Shown: positions 24,214-35,165, numbered from the stretch's first letter. The stretch: DNA of 55,363 nucleotides from Patescibacteria group bacterium (GCA_018814875.1 JAHIYH010000046.1:1-55363); one strand, 5' to 3'. The notes: generated by a model not told the origin, from the letters alone. Translations and numbers: made by a program.

Positions 24214-25665
24214 TTAAGTATTTTTTGTCTTACTCCTTCTAGCTCTTTTTGATTTTAACTTGTAACAGGGCTCGTATTTTCCTTTCAGCTTCATGCGTCC
24301 TTCAGAAGAGAATTTTCCTAGCATACGATCTAGTGCTTCCATGATGTCGCGTTCGCCAGATATTTCAAATGGGCCATGTTCACGGATCATTTGGATGCCC
24401 TTGTCGGTGACATTACCATATACAACTGCCGAGAAAAGTTTTCTCAGTTGGGCGGCAAGCTCATAAGGTGGTTGATTGCGATTTATTTCCAGATTAGAAA
24501 CTTCCTCATGTGTAGGACAGAATGATTCCTGAACACTTTCCGGAACATGGAGGCTGCCATGCCAGTCGATAGTATCTTCATCAAGTGCGGCACGTAGCCT
24601 TGATGCACCTTCGCACCTTTCGGCTAGCTTAAGTGCTACTTCTTCGGGATTGCTATTGATTATTTCATACATCGGCTGTGTACGACCATTGAGCTGATCT
24701 CCGAAGACTATCTTCAAAAAATTATCAATATCTTTAAAGTATGATGCAGATTTTTCTGGTGCGGTGAATATAAGTGGACATCGAGCCTTATCGTTTTTTG
24801 GGTGAAGTAGAATTGATAGCATTGTGAGTATTTCTTCTGCAGTACCTGCCCCACCAGGGAAAACAACTCCTCCTAATGATCCACGAATAAACGCTTCAAG
24901 ACGTTTTTCAATATCTGGCAAAATCACCAGAGAGTTCACCATATTGTTTGGAGGTTCTGATGTGATAATACTTGGGCAGTTAAATCCAAACCTTTGAGCA
25001 TTGTGTACTTCTTCTGCTTCGTATCCAGCTAATGCGCCACTCAATGTTCCGCGCATAACTCCAGGACCTCCGCCTGTAATAATTTCGAAGAGTTGATAAG
25101 CCAGTTGTCGGCCGACTTCTTTGGTATATGCGTATTCTTCATTATCAATGGCGTGTCCTCCCCATGCAAAAAGTCTGCGTCGGTCTAATCTTTCTCCTGC
25201 GCGCTCCATAACATTTTCAAAGAATCCAGCATTGCTGAGAATATAAAAAACTGCATCCGTTGCCTCTTGTCCGGGATGTTGCTTTTCTCCAATAGTCATT
25301 GTTGCAAAAAGCAAATCACGAGTAGCTGCAGATAGATGCTGGCGAATATTTTCCCTGCATTCCAGTGAGCTGTTTCTCATGGTGAAGCATGAGCGTGGTA
25401 TATCCTTCAAAACGAAGCTGATTCCCTGTCGGACACGCCTGATTTCCACTTCAAAACCTGGTAACTGATGGAATAGTTCTTCAGTGTTATCTGTGGATTG
25501 TCCTGTATGAGCAATACCAAGCGCACACCTGCGGAAGTCGTCACTTGCAGCACTTGTTAAGTGATCAATCTCTTTTATGCGAAGTCGTTGCAGATATTGT
25601 GCAGCTGGGACCTCTACTTCGTGCACAACTCGGGGGGCCGGCGTTGACTTAATCACTTCAGGCAT
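24214..25665 (-). CDS. ppnN: PpnN-like nucleotide 5'-monophosphate nucleosidase (LOG family)
   Basis: The 483-residue length and three-part organisation match E. coli PpnN (YgdH): an N-terminal DUF4478-like domain (1-150), a central Rossmann LOG domain with ITGGGPGVMRGTLSGALAG and GGVVFPGGAGTAEEILTML, and a C-terminal DUF3412-like region (about 385-470). The enzyme splits purine and pyrimidine monophosphates into base and ribose-5-phosphate and in E. coli is activated by (p)ppGpp. It is divergent from pyrG, so nucleotide turnover genes cluster here. The C-terminus ends in a basic tail (KSKRARRSKTKNT). Confidence 0.85.
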   Translation of the reverse strand: MPEVIKSTPAPRVVHEVEVPAAQYLQRLRIKEIDHLTSAASDDFRRCALGIAHTGQSTDNTEELFHQLPGFEVEIRRVRQGISFVLKDIPRSCFTMRNSSLECRENIRQHLSAATRDLLFATMTIGEKQHPGQEATDAVFYILSNAGFFENVMERAGERLDRRRLFAWGGHAIDNEEYAYTKEVGRQLAYQLFEIITGGGPGVMRGTLSGALAGYEAEEVHNAQRFGFNCPSIITSEPPNNMVNSLVILPDIEKRLEAFIRGSLGGVVFPGGAGTAEEILTMLSILLHPKNDKARCPLIFTAPEKSASYFKDIDNFLKIVFGDQLNGRTQPMYEIINSNPEEVALKLAERCEGASRLRAALDEDTIDWHGSLHVPESVQESFCPTHEEVSNLEINRNQPPYELAAQLRKLFSAVVYGNVTDKGIQMIREHGPFEISGERDIMEALDRMLGKFSSEGRMKLKGKYEPCYKLKSKRARRSKTKNT

Positions 25666-25709
25666 AAAAGGTGTAAGAATCTAACATTTTAGCCGTTTCT
25701 GTCAATTAC

Positions 25710-25737
25710 TTGCACTTCTTTATTATTTCGGTAAAAT
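25710..25737 (+). promoter_or_regulatory. Promoter of pyrG
   Basis: TTGCAC at 25710-25715 and TAAAAT at 25732-25737 are 16 bp apart. The predicted start falls at or near the GGGCG at 25745-25749. Confidence 0.65.
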
Positions 25738-27552
<1,815 letters not shown>

Positions 27553-27672
27553 CTATTCGTATCTCGTATCTCGTATCTCGTATTTCGTATCTAGTATATG
27601 AATCAGATTGTTATCTGAAATATGAAATACGAAATACTAGATACTAAATACTAAATACGAGATACTAGTCTT
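27553..27672. repeat. TATCTCGTATCTCG / CGAAATACTAGATAC inverted word array
   Basis: Four or five TCGTATCTCGTATC words lead from the pyrG stop and are mirrored by GAAATACGAAATACTAG and TACTAAATACGAG words before pyrD. The arms are about 45-55 bases each, one of the clearest hairpins of this kind in the window. Confidence 0.9.
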
Positions 27673-27673
27673 G

Positions 27674-28609
27674 ATGAACCTCTCCCAAACCATCCTCGGA
27701 GTAACCTTCAAAAATCCAACAGTTCTAGCTTCTGGAATTTGGGGAATCACTTCCAGCAGTTGGAAGCAAGTTGCGGCGAATGGAGCAGGTGCAGTCACTA
27801 CAAAGTCACTGTGGCTTAAGGAACACAAGGGTCATCCAAATCCCACGGTAATTTCCAACGAACATTGGACACTTAATGCAGTGGGAGTTCCGGATGCAGG
27901 AGTAGAGAAGGCACGGGAGGAAATTGCGATTTATAATAAGGATAAGCCCGTTCCTCTAATCGCGAACGTCATAGCAGACACGGTTGAAAATTTTGCTAAG
28001 ACAGCACGAGCAATTGGTGAGCTGGATCCAGACTTTATAGAAATAAATATTAGTTGTCCGAATGTGGAACATGAGTTTGGCAAGCCATTTGCATGTTCTG
28101 CACCCGATGCAGCTGCAGTTACAAAAGAAGTTAAGACAGTCTGCGGAAAAATCCCTGTCTTTATCAAGCTTTCGCCGAATGCAGAGGACATAAAGGCTGT
28201 TGCAATTGCATGCGCAGAAGCAGGAGCTGATGGATTCACAGTAATCAACACCGTAGGTCCTGGAATGGCGATTGATCTGCGTAGCCGCATGCCGATACTT
28301 GCTAATAAAGTTGGAGGCCTCTCTGGTCCTGGACTTAAGCCTATTGCGGTTAGATGTATTGCAGATGTTTACAGCGCAACAGACGGTAAACTCCCGATTA
28401 TTGGAACTGGCGGAGTACATACTGGCGAAGATGCGATTGAATTCTTACTCGCAGGAGCAAGTTTAATCGGAATTGGCACCGCGATTGGCACACGTGGGCA
28501 GGATGTATTCAAGAAAGTATGTGCAGAGATGTCTGCTTGGTGCGAGGCTGAGGGTGTCTCGGAGTTATCTGAGTTAATTGGGGGAATGCACAGAAAAATG
28601 AAAAATTAA
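27674..28609 (+). CDS. pyrD: Dihydroorotate dehydrogenase, catalytic subunit (class 1B)
   Basis: This FMN enzyme oxidises dihydroorotate to orotate in pyrimidine synthesis. Motifs: VTFKNPTVLASGIWG, IEINISCPNVEHEFGKPFACS, PVFIKLSPNAEDIK, GFTVINTVGP, VGGLSGPGLKPIAVR, and GTGGVHTGEDAIEFLLAGAS for phosphate binding. The active-site Cys typical of class 1B is likely within NISCPNV/GKPFACS. The ATG at 27674 is used; a TTG precedes it. Partner pyrK follows about 90 nt downstream. Confidence 0.95.
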   Translation: MNLSQTILGVTFKNPTVLASGIWGITSSSWKQVAANGAGAVTTKSLWLKEHKGHPNPTVISNEHWTLNAVGVPDAGVEKAREEIAIYNKDKPVPLIANVIADTVENFAKTARAIGELDPDFIEINISCPNVEHEFGKPFACSAPDAAAVTKEVKTVCGKIPVFIKLSPNAEDIKAVAIACAEAGADGFTVINTVGPGMAIDLRSRMPILANKVGGLSGPGLKPIAVRCIADVYSATDGKLPIIGTGGVHTGEDAIEFLLAGASLIGIGTAIGTRGQDVFKKVCAEMSAWCEAEGVSELSELIGGMHRKMKN

Positions 28610-28690
28610 AAGTTAAAAATGAAAAATGGATGTGGTCAGCGAATCAGAGCATAATTTTTCATTATTCATTTTTCATTTTTCATTTACAAT
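28600..28690. repeat. AAAAATGAAAAATTAAAAG / CATTTTTCATTTTTCA inverted words
   Basis: AAAAATGAAAAATTAAAAG words at the pyrD 3' end (partly coding KMKN) are mirrored by TTCATTATTCATTTTTC words before pyrK. Likely hairpin between the two genes. Confidence 0.85.
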
Positions 28691-28698
28691 AGAGTTGT

Positions 28699-29514
28699 AT
28701 GAACACGCAGTCTCAGAGTCGGCTTCCGACAACGCACAGGATTGTTGATATCAAACAAGAAACCGACCATGTTCAAACTTTTACGTTTAACACTTCACTT
28801 GGGGCAAAGCCGGGACAGTTTGCAATGGTGTGGTTACCCGGAGTGGACGAAGTTCCAATGAGCATTGCTTATGATGATGGTAAGCAAATCAGGATTACCT
28901 TCTTTGCAGTTGGTGATATGACAAAGAAGCTTGCAAAGTCAGCCGTTGGAGATTTAGTTGGGTTGCGCGGAGCATTTGGATCAAATTATGAGTGGGAGAA
29001 GGGGCAAAAGCTTGCACTACTTGCTGGTGGTTACGGTGCAGCGCCTATGTACTTTGCAGCACACGAAGCGATTAAGGATGGATGTGATGTACATGTGTTT
29101 GTTGGTGCACGCAGTAAAGAGCACTTGTTGTATCTTGATGAACTTTCTTCACTTAAAAACGTAACATTGCATGTTGCTACAGATGATGGATCGCAAGGCT
29201 TCAAGGGTTTTAACGTTCAAGATATAAATAAAGTGATCAAGGGAGGGGAGAAGTTTGATCAGCTCTTTGCGTGTGGTCCTGAACGAATGTTGGTTGCAGT
29301 TTCTCAGCTTAGTTGCGACCATCAAGTGCCATCACAGCTCTCGTTAGAGCGATACATGAAGTGTGGATACGGGCTATGTGGAAATTGTGTAGTGGATCCA
29401 CTTGGAATCAGGCTTTGTATAGATGGTCCGGTGGTACATAATGATGTGTGTGTGAAGATTACCGAGTTTGGTAAATATCATCGGGATGGAGTTGGAAGGA
29501 AAATTGCTTTTTAG
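28699..29514 (+). CDS. pyrK: Dihydroorotate dehydrogenase electron-transfer subunit
   Basis: A 271-residue flavin/iron-sulfur protein passing electrons from PyrD to NAD+. An FAD domain (GQFAMVWLPGVDEVPMSIA), an NAD domain (LALLAGGYGAAPMYFAA, QLFACGPERML) and a [2Fe-2S] site (ERYMKCGYGLCGNCVVDP then IRLCIDGPV) are all present. Gene order pyrD-pyrK supports a class 1B dehydrogenase. The stop lies 3 bp before the CTAG of a MITE copy whose hairpin may serve as the terminator. Confidence 0.93.
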   Translation: MNTQSQSRLPTTHRIVDIKQETDHVQTFTFNTSLGAKPGQFAMVWLPGVDEVPMSIAYDDGKQIRITFFAVGDMTKKLAKSAVGDLVGLRGAFGSNYEWEKGQKLALLAGGYGAAPMYFAAHEAIKDGCDVHVFVGARSKEHLLYLDELSSLKNVTLHVATDDGSQGFKGFNVQDINKVIKGGEKFDQLFACGPERMLVAVSQLSCDHQVPSQLSLERYMKCGYGLCGNCVVDPLGIRLCIDGPVVHNDVCVKITEFGKYHRDGVGRKIAF

Positions 29515-29517
29515 CTT

Positions 29518-29625
29518 CTAGGGAACCTCTGAAAAACACGTAGTGCAGGTTCGGTTACCTGCACGATCTGCGCGGATAACTTAAATCCTACGCTACGTTT
29601 TATCTATTAATCAGAGGTTCCCTAG
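29518..29625. mobile_element. MITE-like element, copy 2 (100 bp between CTAG duplications)
   Basis: It carries the same ends as the copy at 21754-21859 but in the opposite orientation: GGAACCTCTGAAAAACACG on the left, TTAATCAGAGGTTCC on the right, CTAG on both sides. Internal segments (CGTAGTGCAGGT, ACCTGCACGA, TGCGCGGAT, CGCTACG) are shared with copy 1 but partly rearranged, showing divergence since insertion. Confidence 0.8.
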
Positions 29626-29643
29626 CTTCTAGTTTTTAGAAGA

Positions 29644-29668
29644 ATCATAGCTCTCTGTTTGTTCAAGC
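29644..29668. repeat. 25-bp intergenic motif, copy 1
   Basis: ATCATAGCTCTCTGTTTGTT plus CAAGC, followed by GCCCCTAG words. Further copies at 30352-30376 (identical) and 35747-35767 (one mismatch, truncated). Each lies just after a gene end and before CTAG words. Confidence 0.75.
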
Positions 29669-29697
29669 TGGCCCCTAGCCCCTAGTTTGTGTAATAC

Positions 29698-29725
29698 TTG
29701 CATCACAATTTGTAAGGGGTAAAAT
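29698..29725 (+). promoter_or_regulatory. Promoter of the 29752 gene
   Basis: TTGCAT at 29698-29703, 16-bp spacer, TAAAAT at 29720-29725. The ATG at 29752 is about 20 nt after the expected start site. Confidence 0.65.
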
Positions 29726-29751
29726 CCGTTTCCTGTTTACCAAATCACAAT

Positions 29752-30345
29752 ATGACTGAACAAGAAAAAGATCCAGAAGTAGCTGATGCAATCCCTTCGC
29801 CAGAAGAGCAAGCAGCTCTGGTTCGCATTGATCAGATTCGTACTGAGATTGCGCAATGCACCAGAGATCTTGATTTGCTAACAGTCGAAACTGAGAGTGT
29901 AGATACAGGAAGGACCGGGTTGCACGATATACGAGACGATTGTCATATCAATCCTTTCACTGGGAAGTCATGGGCTTCAGCTCCGAGTGAAACTTATATT
30001 ACGGAATCGCCTGTATTTGCAGATGAAAAAGTATCTATTCCTGAGAATGTGAAGAAAGTTGCAGCGGCAAAAAGTAGGATTGAAGCATTAAACACAGAGT
30101 TATGCTATATGGCAGATAATCATTCTTCAAAACAAGTTCGACTAGAGGCATCTGACTTACTGGGTAAACGTCGCGAAGATATTATAATGGGTGAATTATA
30201 TAGGGGTGCAATGACGAGAGGCGAGTTAGATGAAATAACTGCGATTCGTATAAGAGAACGAGATAGAAAAAGGTGTTTGGCTGATCAAAGTAGAGTGCGA
30301 ACTTGGTTGGGTCAGCACCCGAGTATTGCCGGCATGTTTAGGTGA
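29752..30345 (+). CDS. Hypothetical helical protein
   Basis: A 197-residue, highly charged soluble protein with an acidic N-terminus, two predicted helical regions (EEQAALVRIDQIRTEIAQC; VKKVAAAKSRIEALNTEL) and an Arg-rich C-terminal third (ITAIRIRERDRKRCLADQ). No family recognised. It has its own promoter and is a single-gene unit. In the gap to TspO lies a second copy of the 25-bp motif. Confidence 0.65.
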   Translation: MTEQEKDPEVADAIPSPEEQAALVRIDQIRTEIAQCTRDLDLLTVETESVDTGRTGLHDIRDDCHINPFTGKSWASAPSETYITESPVFADEKVSIPENVKKVAAAKSRIEALNTELCYMADNHSSKQVRLEASDLLGKRREDIIMGELYRGAMTRGELDEITAIRIRERDRKRCLADQSRVRTWLGQHPSIAGMFR

Positions 30346-30351
30346 AATGCA

Positions 30352-30376
30352 ATCATAGCTCTCTGTTTGTTCAAGC
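30352..30376. repeat. 25-bp intergenic motif, copy 2
   Basis: Identical over 25 bases to 29644-29668 and likewise followed by words of the CTAGTCCCTA type. Confidence 0.75.
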
Positions 30377-30450
30377 CAGTCCTTAGCCGCCTAGTCCCTA
30401 TTGCATTAACTATCACGGACGGTGGCCCGTACGCAAGTGCGTGGTTTTTT

Positions 30451-30855
30451 CTATTTATTCAGCCAGGTAATACTTATTTGTAGCACTGAAGCAAAGCTTA
30501 CCCATATTAAGTACGGCACCTGCGCCCATCCTACCCACGGTGCAAGCGGCCACACTGCACGCATCATCCAGATGATTGTACTAAGAACTACAAGGATATC
30601 GATGAGAGCTAGAAAATTATTCTTCAATCCGAACTGTAGGGGAGTGAAGCCGATATTAGCAGCCAAGTTTATTATAAAAGGCAGTGCAATTTTGGCGGGC
30701 CACTTGTGATTAATAGTATTAAGAAAAACGTATCCAAAAGAAATGAGTATAATAATGTACAGGACGCTCCAAACGGGTCCAAATATCCATGAAGGTGGGG
30801 CAAAGGGAGGTTTCTGGAGCAATGCGTACCACGATTGTGTATCATCTGGGGTCAT
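30451..30855 (-). CDS. TspO/MBR family protein
   Basis: A 134-residue protein with five hydrophobic helices and the family's aromatic signatures: WYALLQKPPFAPPSWIFGPVW, LAANIGFTPLQFGLKN and PYLIWVSFASVLQ. TspO proteins bind porphyrins and are linked to stress responses and tetrapyrrole degradation. At 134 residues it is slightly short compared with the usual 155-160, mainly at the N-terminus. The expected WPxxFxxxN and PY..W patterns are partly kept. Confidence 0.88.
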   Translation of the reverse strand: MTPDDTQSWYALLQKPPFAPPSWIFGPVWSVLYIIILISFGYVFLNTINHKWPAKIALPFIINLAANIGFTPLQFGLKNNFLALIDILVVLSTIIWMMRAVWPLAPWVGWAQVPYLIWVSFASVLQISITWLNK

Positions 30856-30876
30856 AATGGGGGGGGGTAAAAAATA

Positions 30877-31218
30877 TCAATCAGCGTTCTTCATTTGTTT
30901 GAGTGTATCTTCTGCCCACTTCTTACCAGGATCTCCGCCCCACAACATCCAAGCGATAAATCCATTGCTTGGCTTTTCAGGATTGCCGAAGTTCTTGCCT
31001 CGTTTATCTACTTCGTGTCGAGCAAAGAAGCTGACCATGCGTTTGATGGTCGATGGACTCAGGTTTCTGCGATTCTTTAAGTCGCGCGCGCGAGCAATAC
31101 CAATAGATGTTCCGCCACGCTTAAATATGCGTCTTAGCCGAAGTCCTTCGTTGGCATATCCGGCTACTTCCATAGTTGGTTTAAAATCGATGGCAGAAAA
31201 CTTCTTGGAGATGGTCAC
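30877..31218 (-). CDS. Conserved protein with phage-type AWxLWGGDxG motif
   Basis: A 113-residue basic protein. The central part (GIARARDLKNRRNLSPSTIKRMVSF) and the C-terminal part (NGFIAWMLWGGDPGKKWAEDTL) match, from memory, a small domain frequently met in prophage and plasmid proteins. Function unknown. It precedes TspO on the same strand with a short G-rich gap (GGGGGGGG at about 30858). No other phage gene is nearby. Confidence 0.65.
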   Translation of the reverse strand: MTISKKFSAIDFKPTMEVAGYANEGLRLRRIFKRGGTSIGIARARDLKNRRNLSPSTIKRMVSFFARHEVDKRGKNFGNPEKPSNGFIAWMLWGGDPGKKWAEDTLKQMKNAD

Positions 31219-31425
31219 CTTGATAGTATATCACTCCTATTAAATTTTTAGTTTTACAAGCTCGGATATCAGATGTCCAAGAGAAGCTTCTTAGATTGAA
31301 TGGGCGGATTGATTGAGTTTGGTCGACACGTGTAGTTACTGTAATGAATTGTATTAGATATTCACGTCGCAATATCTTTCGAACAAGACTCCCGCTCCTT
31401 TATTTAGCAGTGAATAGCATTTTAG

Positions 31426-32838
31426 CTACTTTTCTTCTCCCTTCTTGTAATACCTTACCGTCTTGTACGCGAGCTCCACGTCTTCTTCCGCATCAAAGCG
31501 CTCCATGATCTTTTCTGAGAGAGCCGTGATCACGGGCCACTTTGCACCGAGTGGTACCGAAAAGCGCAGCAGGAATTCTATGCCATCAGCTGCGATGTCT
31601 GTGTATACGCGCGGACCAATTGCTTGGCGGACGATGTACATCATGCGCGTTCTACGTATCTGCTGTGATTTCTCCCTTTCAGAATTCTGACTCGTTTCTT
31701 TGTTGACTACTTCTTCCAGAATTTGTTTTGCCTTCTTCCAGTTGCTCTCGAAGGTCACGGTGATGCGCATTTCTGCATTCACGAAATCAGATGTGGTGCT
31801 GTGATTGGTGATTGGTTGCGTGAGTATTGCTGCATTCGGTATGGAGAGCACTTTCCCCGTATGTTCCAGAACTCCAGCAGGAGGAATGCCGACTTCTAGC
31901 AACATGGTCCTAAGTACATGGATATCAATCACTTCACCAGTCGATCCGCCGATCGTGATGCGGTCACCTGTGGAGTAGAGCCGGTTTTGGAAGATAACGA
32001 TCCATCCAACGATGTCTTTTACAATATCTTGTAGCGCAATGGCAAGACCGGCGCCAACTATTGCAAGGGAAGCCAGCACACCCGGGTTCTTGGCAAAGAT
32101 TGTGCCGATAAGCACGCTAAAAGTTACGATGTATATGATTGAAGAAAACGTTTTAGTTACAGAGTAGCGCCGATCAGATTGTTTGATTCGTATAAGTACG
32201 TGCAAGCGAATGGTTCGTTCGATAAACCAGATGGCCAGAAGTATCAAAAGATATTTTCCGATCGTAATCAGTATGCCAAACTGCAGGAGTCGCTGTTCGT
32301 ATTCAAGTTTATTAAGCCTCGCGTCCTGTTGGAATAGGAACACATCGAGTACCGAAATGCGTTCTTCCAATATCACCTTTTTTGCCAGCAGACCTTCGTG
32401 AGATTTGGTTATACGAAATTTATCTGCTTCGGACACTGTTCCCGTGGCGGTCTGCGGCTGAAGATAAAATCGCTTCTCTTCTGCAACTAGAAGATCCAAA
32501 TCCACTTTTCGCTCACGTGAGCGATCTTGCAATGCTGCGATCACACCCTTTTGTCTGTCGAGTGCTTTTGTGATCTCCGATGGATCGATCTCTGCTTCCT
32601 CAGGCGGCGGTGTCACTATTTTCTGGAGTTCTTCTTCGATGATATCTCTGATTGATGCCCGTTCATCTTCGATACGCCTTAAAATGAATTCATTGGCAGG
32701 GTCCTTCAGGTACTGCACATACAGTTCTTTCAAAATGGTTTCATCAACGGTCTTAACAGGCTCCTGTGCGAATAGCGCTCCTGGAATAGTGAGTGCAGCA
32801 GAGATGATCAGGCCAGTGAGTATCAGTTTATGTTTCAT
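31426..32838 (-). CDS. MscS-family mechanosensitive channel
   Basis: Start chosen at the ATG at 32838, which gives a signal peptide (MKHKLILTGLIISAALTIPGALFAQEP). A periplasmic coiled-coil region follows (about 30-165), then TM helices (about 170-275) and the MscS beta domain (GWIVIFQNRLYSTGDRITIGGSTGEVIDI, SIPNAAILTQPITNHS), then the cytoplasmic vestibule domain. The pore helix GVLASLAIVGAGLAIALQDI is well kept. It relieves turgor on hypo-osmotic shock. It overlaps the upstream PH-domain gene by 11 nt, so the two are translationally coupled. Confidence 0.92.
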   Translation of the reverse strand: MKHKLILTGLIISAALTIPGALFAQEPVKTVDETILKELYVQYLKDPANEFILRRIEDERASIRDIIEEELQKIVTPPPEEAEIDPSEITKALDRQKGVIAALQDRSRERKVDLDLLVAEEKRFYLQPQTATGTVSEADKFRITKSHEGLLAKKVILEERISVLDVFLFQQDARLNKLEYEQRLLQFGILITIGKYLLILLAIWFIERTIRLHVLIRIKQSDRRYSVTKTFSSIIYIVTFSVLIGTIFAKNPGVLASLAIVGAGLAIALQDIVKDIVGWIVIFQNRLYSTGDRITIGGSTGEVIDIHVLRTMLLEVGIPPAGVLEHTGKVLSIPNAAILTQPITNHSTTSDFVNAEMRITVTFESNWKKAKQILEEVVNKETSQNSEREKSQQIRRTRMMYIVRQAIGPRVYTDIAADGIEFLLRFSVPLGAKWPVITALSEKIMERFDAEEDVELAYKTVRYYKKGEEK

Positions 32839-33379
32839 TCGATACAAGTGTACGCTCGGTTGAACGTTCCAGGAAAGAACGTTGGTATCTTTCTTTCACT
32901 ACCTTTGCGATAATTTCCGACACTTTGTCGGGATGTGGTACGTTTGGGACCGATCTATTTATATCTTGTACACCACCGCCGGTATCAAACCAAATTATGC
33001 CGTAGTCCAAGATGTTCTGTAGTAAGCCATGTTGATTAACTTCTACTGCTGCTACTTTTTCCAGCGGAATTTCGTGTTCGTCATCACATAAGCAAAGATT
33101 ATCGTCAAAGTAGATTACGCGGTCTGTAGTTACAAAAATATCCAACATCGCTTCGCTCATAATTTTGTGGAAAAGGCGGTGATGCGCAAAGAGTATGAGA
33201 ATGGTACCGACAAAAAAGGTGATTAACGCGACGATCTGTATCGATGCAATCGCAGCTGCGATAAGCAAAAGGATCCCAAGCATAGCAAAGAGATTGTTAA
33301 AGAAAATGCTCGAGAGGTACTTCACCCAGTGTGTTGAGGTTGAAAAAATGAGCCGTTCATTATTAGACATAGAATTCAT
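32828..33379 (-). CDS. Bacterial PH-domain membrane protein
   Basis: A 183-residue relative of the protein at 438-998: two adjacent hydrophobic helices (about 28-50 and 53-68) followed by a PH-like domain (LDIFVTTDRVIYFDDNLCLC, IPLEKVAAVEVNQ, YGIIWFDTG). Sandwiched with overlaps between a small membrane protein and the MscS channel, it is likely a partner of the channel or a membrane-surface sensor. The beginning overlaps the stop of the preceding gene. Confidence 0.8.
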   Translation of the reverse strand: MNSMSNNERLIFSTSTHWVKYLSSIFFNNLFAMLGILLLIAAAIASIQIVALITFFVGTILILFAHHRLFHKIMSEAMLDIFVTTDRVIYFDDNLCLCDDEHEIPLEKVAAVEVNQHGLLQNILDYGIIWFDTGGGVQDINRSVPNVPHPDKVSEIIAKVVKERYQRSFLERSTERTLVSNET

Positions 33380-33615
33380 TATCGAAAAAGCCAGAAGGAA
33401 TAGAGAAACAATCCAAGAGACCAGATGATGCTGGAGGCGATATATGTTGTCATAAGCGTATGTTTAAATCGGCGCACAGCTCTACCAGTTCCGCCCAAAG
33501 CCGCTATTAGTTCTCTGCGCTTTCGGGTAACTTTCAAAAATTCGAGCAGCAATATGGCTGTAAATAGTAGAGAAATCACAGAGATTACGCCTGTGGTGAT
33601 ATAAATCCAGAACAT
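33379..33615 (-). CDS. Small two-helix membrane protein
   Basis: A 78-residue protein with TM helices at about 5-27 and 55-75 and a basic loop between (KVTRKRRELIAALGG, AVRRFKH). No family recognised. First gene of a three-gene minus-strand operon with the PH-domain and MscS genes; its stop overlaps the start of the PH gene. Confidence 0.7.
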   Translation of the reverse strand: MFWIYITTGVISVISLLFTAILLLEFLKVTRKRRELIAALGGTGRAVRRFKHTLMTTYIASSIIWSLGLFLYSFWLFR

Positions 33616-33712
33616 GTCGTGCTTAAGTCCGGTTATTGTATATTAAGAGAGCATTTATAGAGATAAAAACCCCTTTCTTTATGGTTTTATGTGATTCATC
33701 ATACATATTGCT

Positions 33713-34789
33713 ATGAAGACAATGCGTATACCTTCCTTTCTTAAAACTGCTTCCAAAGTAGGGGTGGCACCAGGAACACTCACACATATTGGTAAGAAGA
33801 AGGTAGAAAAGCCGCACATTACAATGTGGACATACAATGATGAGATTTATGAAGAAAACAAACTAACAACAGTTGATGATTGTGCGAAGCTTTTTAAAAA
33901 CGATCGTGTCAATTGGGTGAATGTTGATGGTATTCACGAATCTAAGGTAATTGCATCACTAGGTAAGCAATTCAATTTACATGTTCTGCTTCTTGAAGAT
34001 ATTTTGAACACTTCTCATCGTCCAAAACTAGAAGAGTTTGATGATTGTTTTTTTGTTGTGGTTAAAATGCTTAATTATATTAAGGAGGAGAGACGAGTTA
34101 ATGTTGAACAGATTAGTATTGTCCTTAAAGACAAACTCATTCTTTCTTTCCAGTAGCAGCCACAAGATGTTTTCGATCCTATGCGTGAACGTTTGCGTGC
34201 AGGGAAAGGAAAGTTGCGCTCCTCTGGGGCTGATTATCTGATGTATAGATTACTAGATGCAATAGTTGATGGGTATTTCGAGATTCTTGTAGCTCTAGGA
34301 GATCAGATTGAAGAGCTGGAGAAGCAACTACTCAGTGAACCTGACGATACAACTCTTGCGGCGATCCACCACTTGCAACGCGAGCTCGTTTTTGTGCGAA
34401 AAGCGATTCTACCTTTGCGTGAAGTGCTTTCGCAACTACAACATGAGGAAGGAGACCTTATCACATCCAAAACAGCTCCCTATTTTCGCGATGTGCACGA
34501 TCACATCATTCAGGTCATGGATTCGGTGGATACATACCGCGACATGGCATCGAACATGTTAAGCAATTACCTCTCTATTGTATCCAATCGCATGAATGAA
34601 GTGATGAAGGTGCTAACTGTAATTGCCACCATCTTCATCCCGCTAACATTCATTGCTGGTGTTTATGGAATGAACTTCCAGTACATGCCCGAACTTGGAT
34701 GGGAATGGGGATATCCGATGGTTTGGGTGGTGATGATCGGGGTTGTTGTTGGAATGTTGACGTACTTTAAGAGGAAGGGGTGGTGGTGA
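33713..34789 (+). pseudogene. corA: CorA-type Mg2+ transporter interrupted by in-frame TAG
   Basis: Two halves of one CorA gene lie in the same frame. The first encodes 147 residues ending KLILSFQ and stops at TAG (34154-34156). The reading frame then continues without shift (QPQDVFDPMRERLRAGKGK) to 34789. The C-terminus has the two CorA helices and the YGMNF selectivity motif. Full length would be 358 codons, typical of the family. The site reads CAG-TAG-CAG, so a single C-to-T change in a Gln codon explains it. It could be a true pseudogene, a strain polymorphism, an assembly error, or a read-through codon; a restart at ATG 34181 would lack the N-terminal domain. Confidence 0.85.
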
Positions 34790-35165
34790 ACTGGGATCAT
34801 GTCCAAAATGTGTGGAGAATATTTGTTAGCTTGATAAATTATAAACTAGCTTATGCATATATTCATATGTGTTCTTTTTTCCCGATGGAAAAAAGAACCA
34901 AAAAAGATCAAGGCAAACGCAGCTCGCTCGTCGCGCTATGCTATTTCCTAAGATTGGCTCGCAGAGATGAGTCGAGTCCTTCGTCTGCTCAGGACTCGCT
35001 CACCATCTGCTCGCGCAATTGAGCAACAAACATTGGCTCCTCGCTCGAGTGCGTTTGCCCTCCCACCCACGCATGCCAAGAACCCACAAATTAATCTTTT
35101 AATTTTCATTTTTTCCACACATATTGGCGTTGATCCATATTAGATTCTAATCTCTCGTTAGAGGC
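34790..35165. other. Gene-free interval with a strong hairpin
   Basis: About 400 bases without a convincing gene. GTTCTTTTTTCC-CGAT-GGAAAAAAGAAC style arms at 34871-34898 form a perfect 12-bp stem with tetraloop, followed by an A-rich stretch and a GCTCGCTCGTCGCG segment reading as a dispersed repeat. Likely terminator or remnant mobile repeat. Confidence 0.6.

Noticed and set aside
30877-31218. Prophage remnant
   Set aside because: One small phage-type domain alone, with no capsid, terminase or integrase genes around, does not support a prophage.
33713-34789. Genetic code change making TAG a sense codon
   Set aside because: Several genes in the window end at TAG (pyrK, Mod and uncharacterised genes) without read-through, so one internal TAG is better explained as mutation or error.
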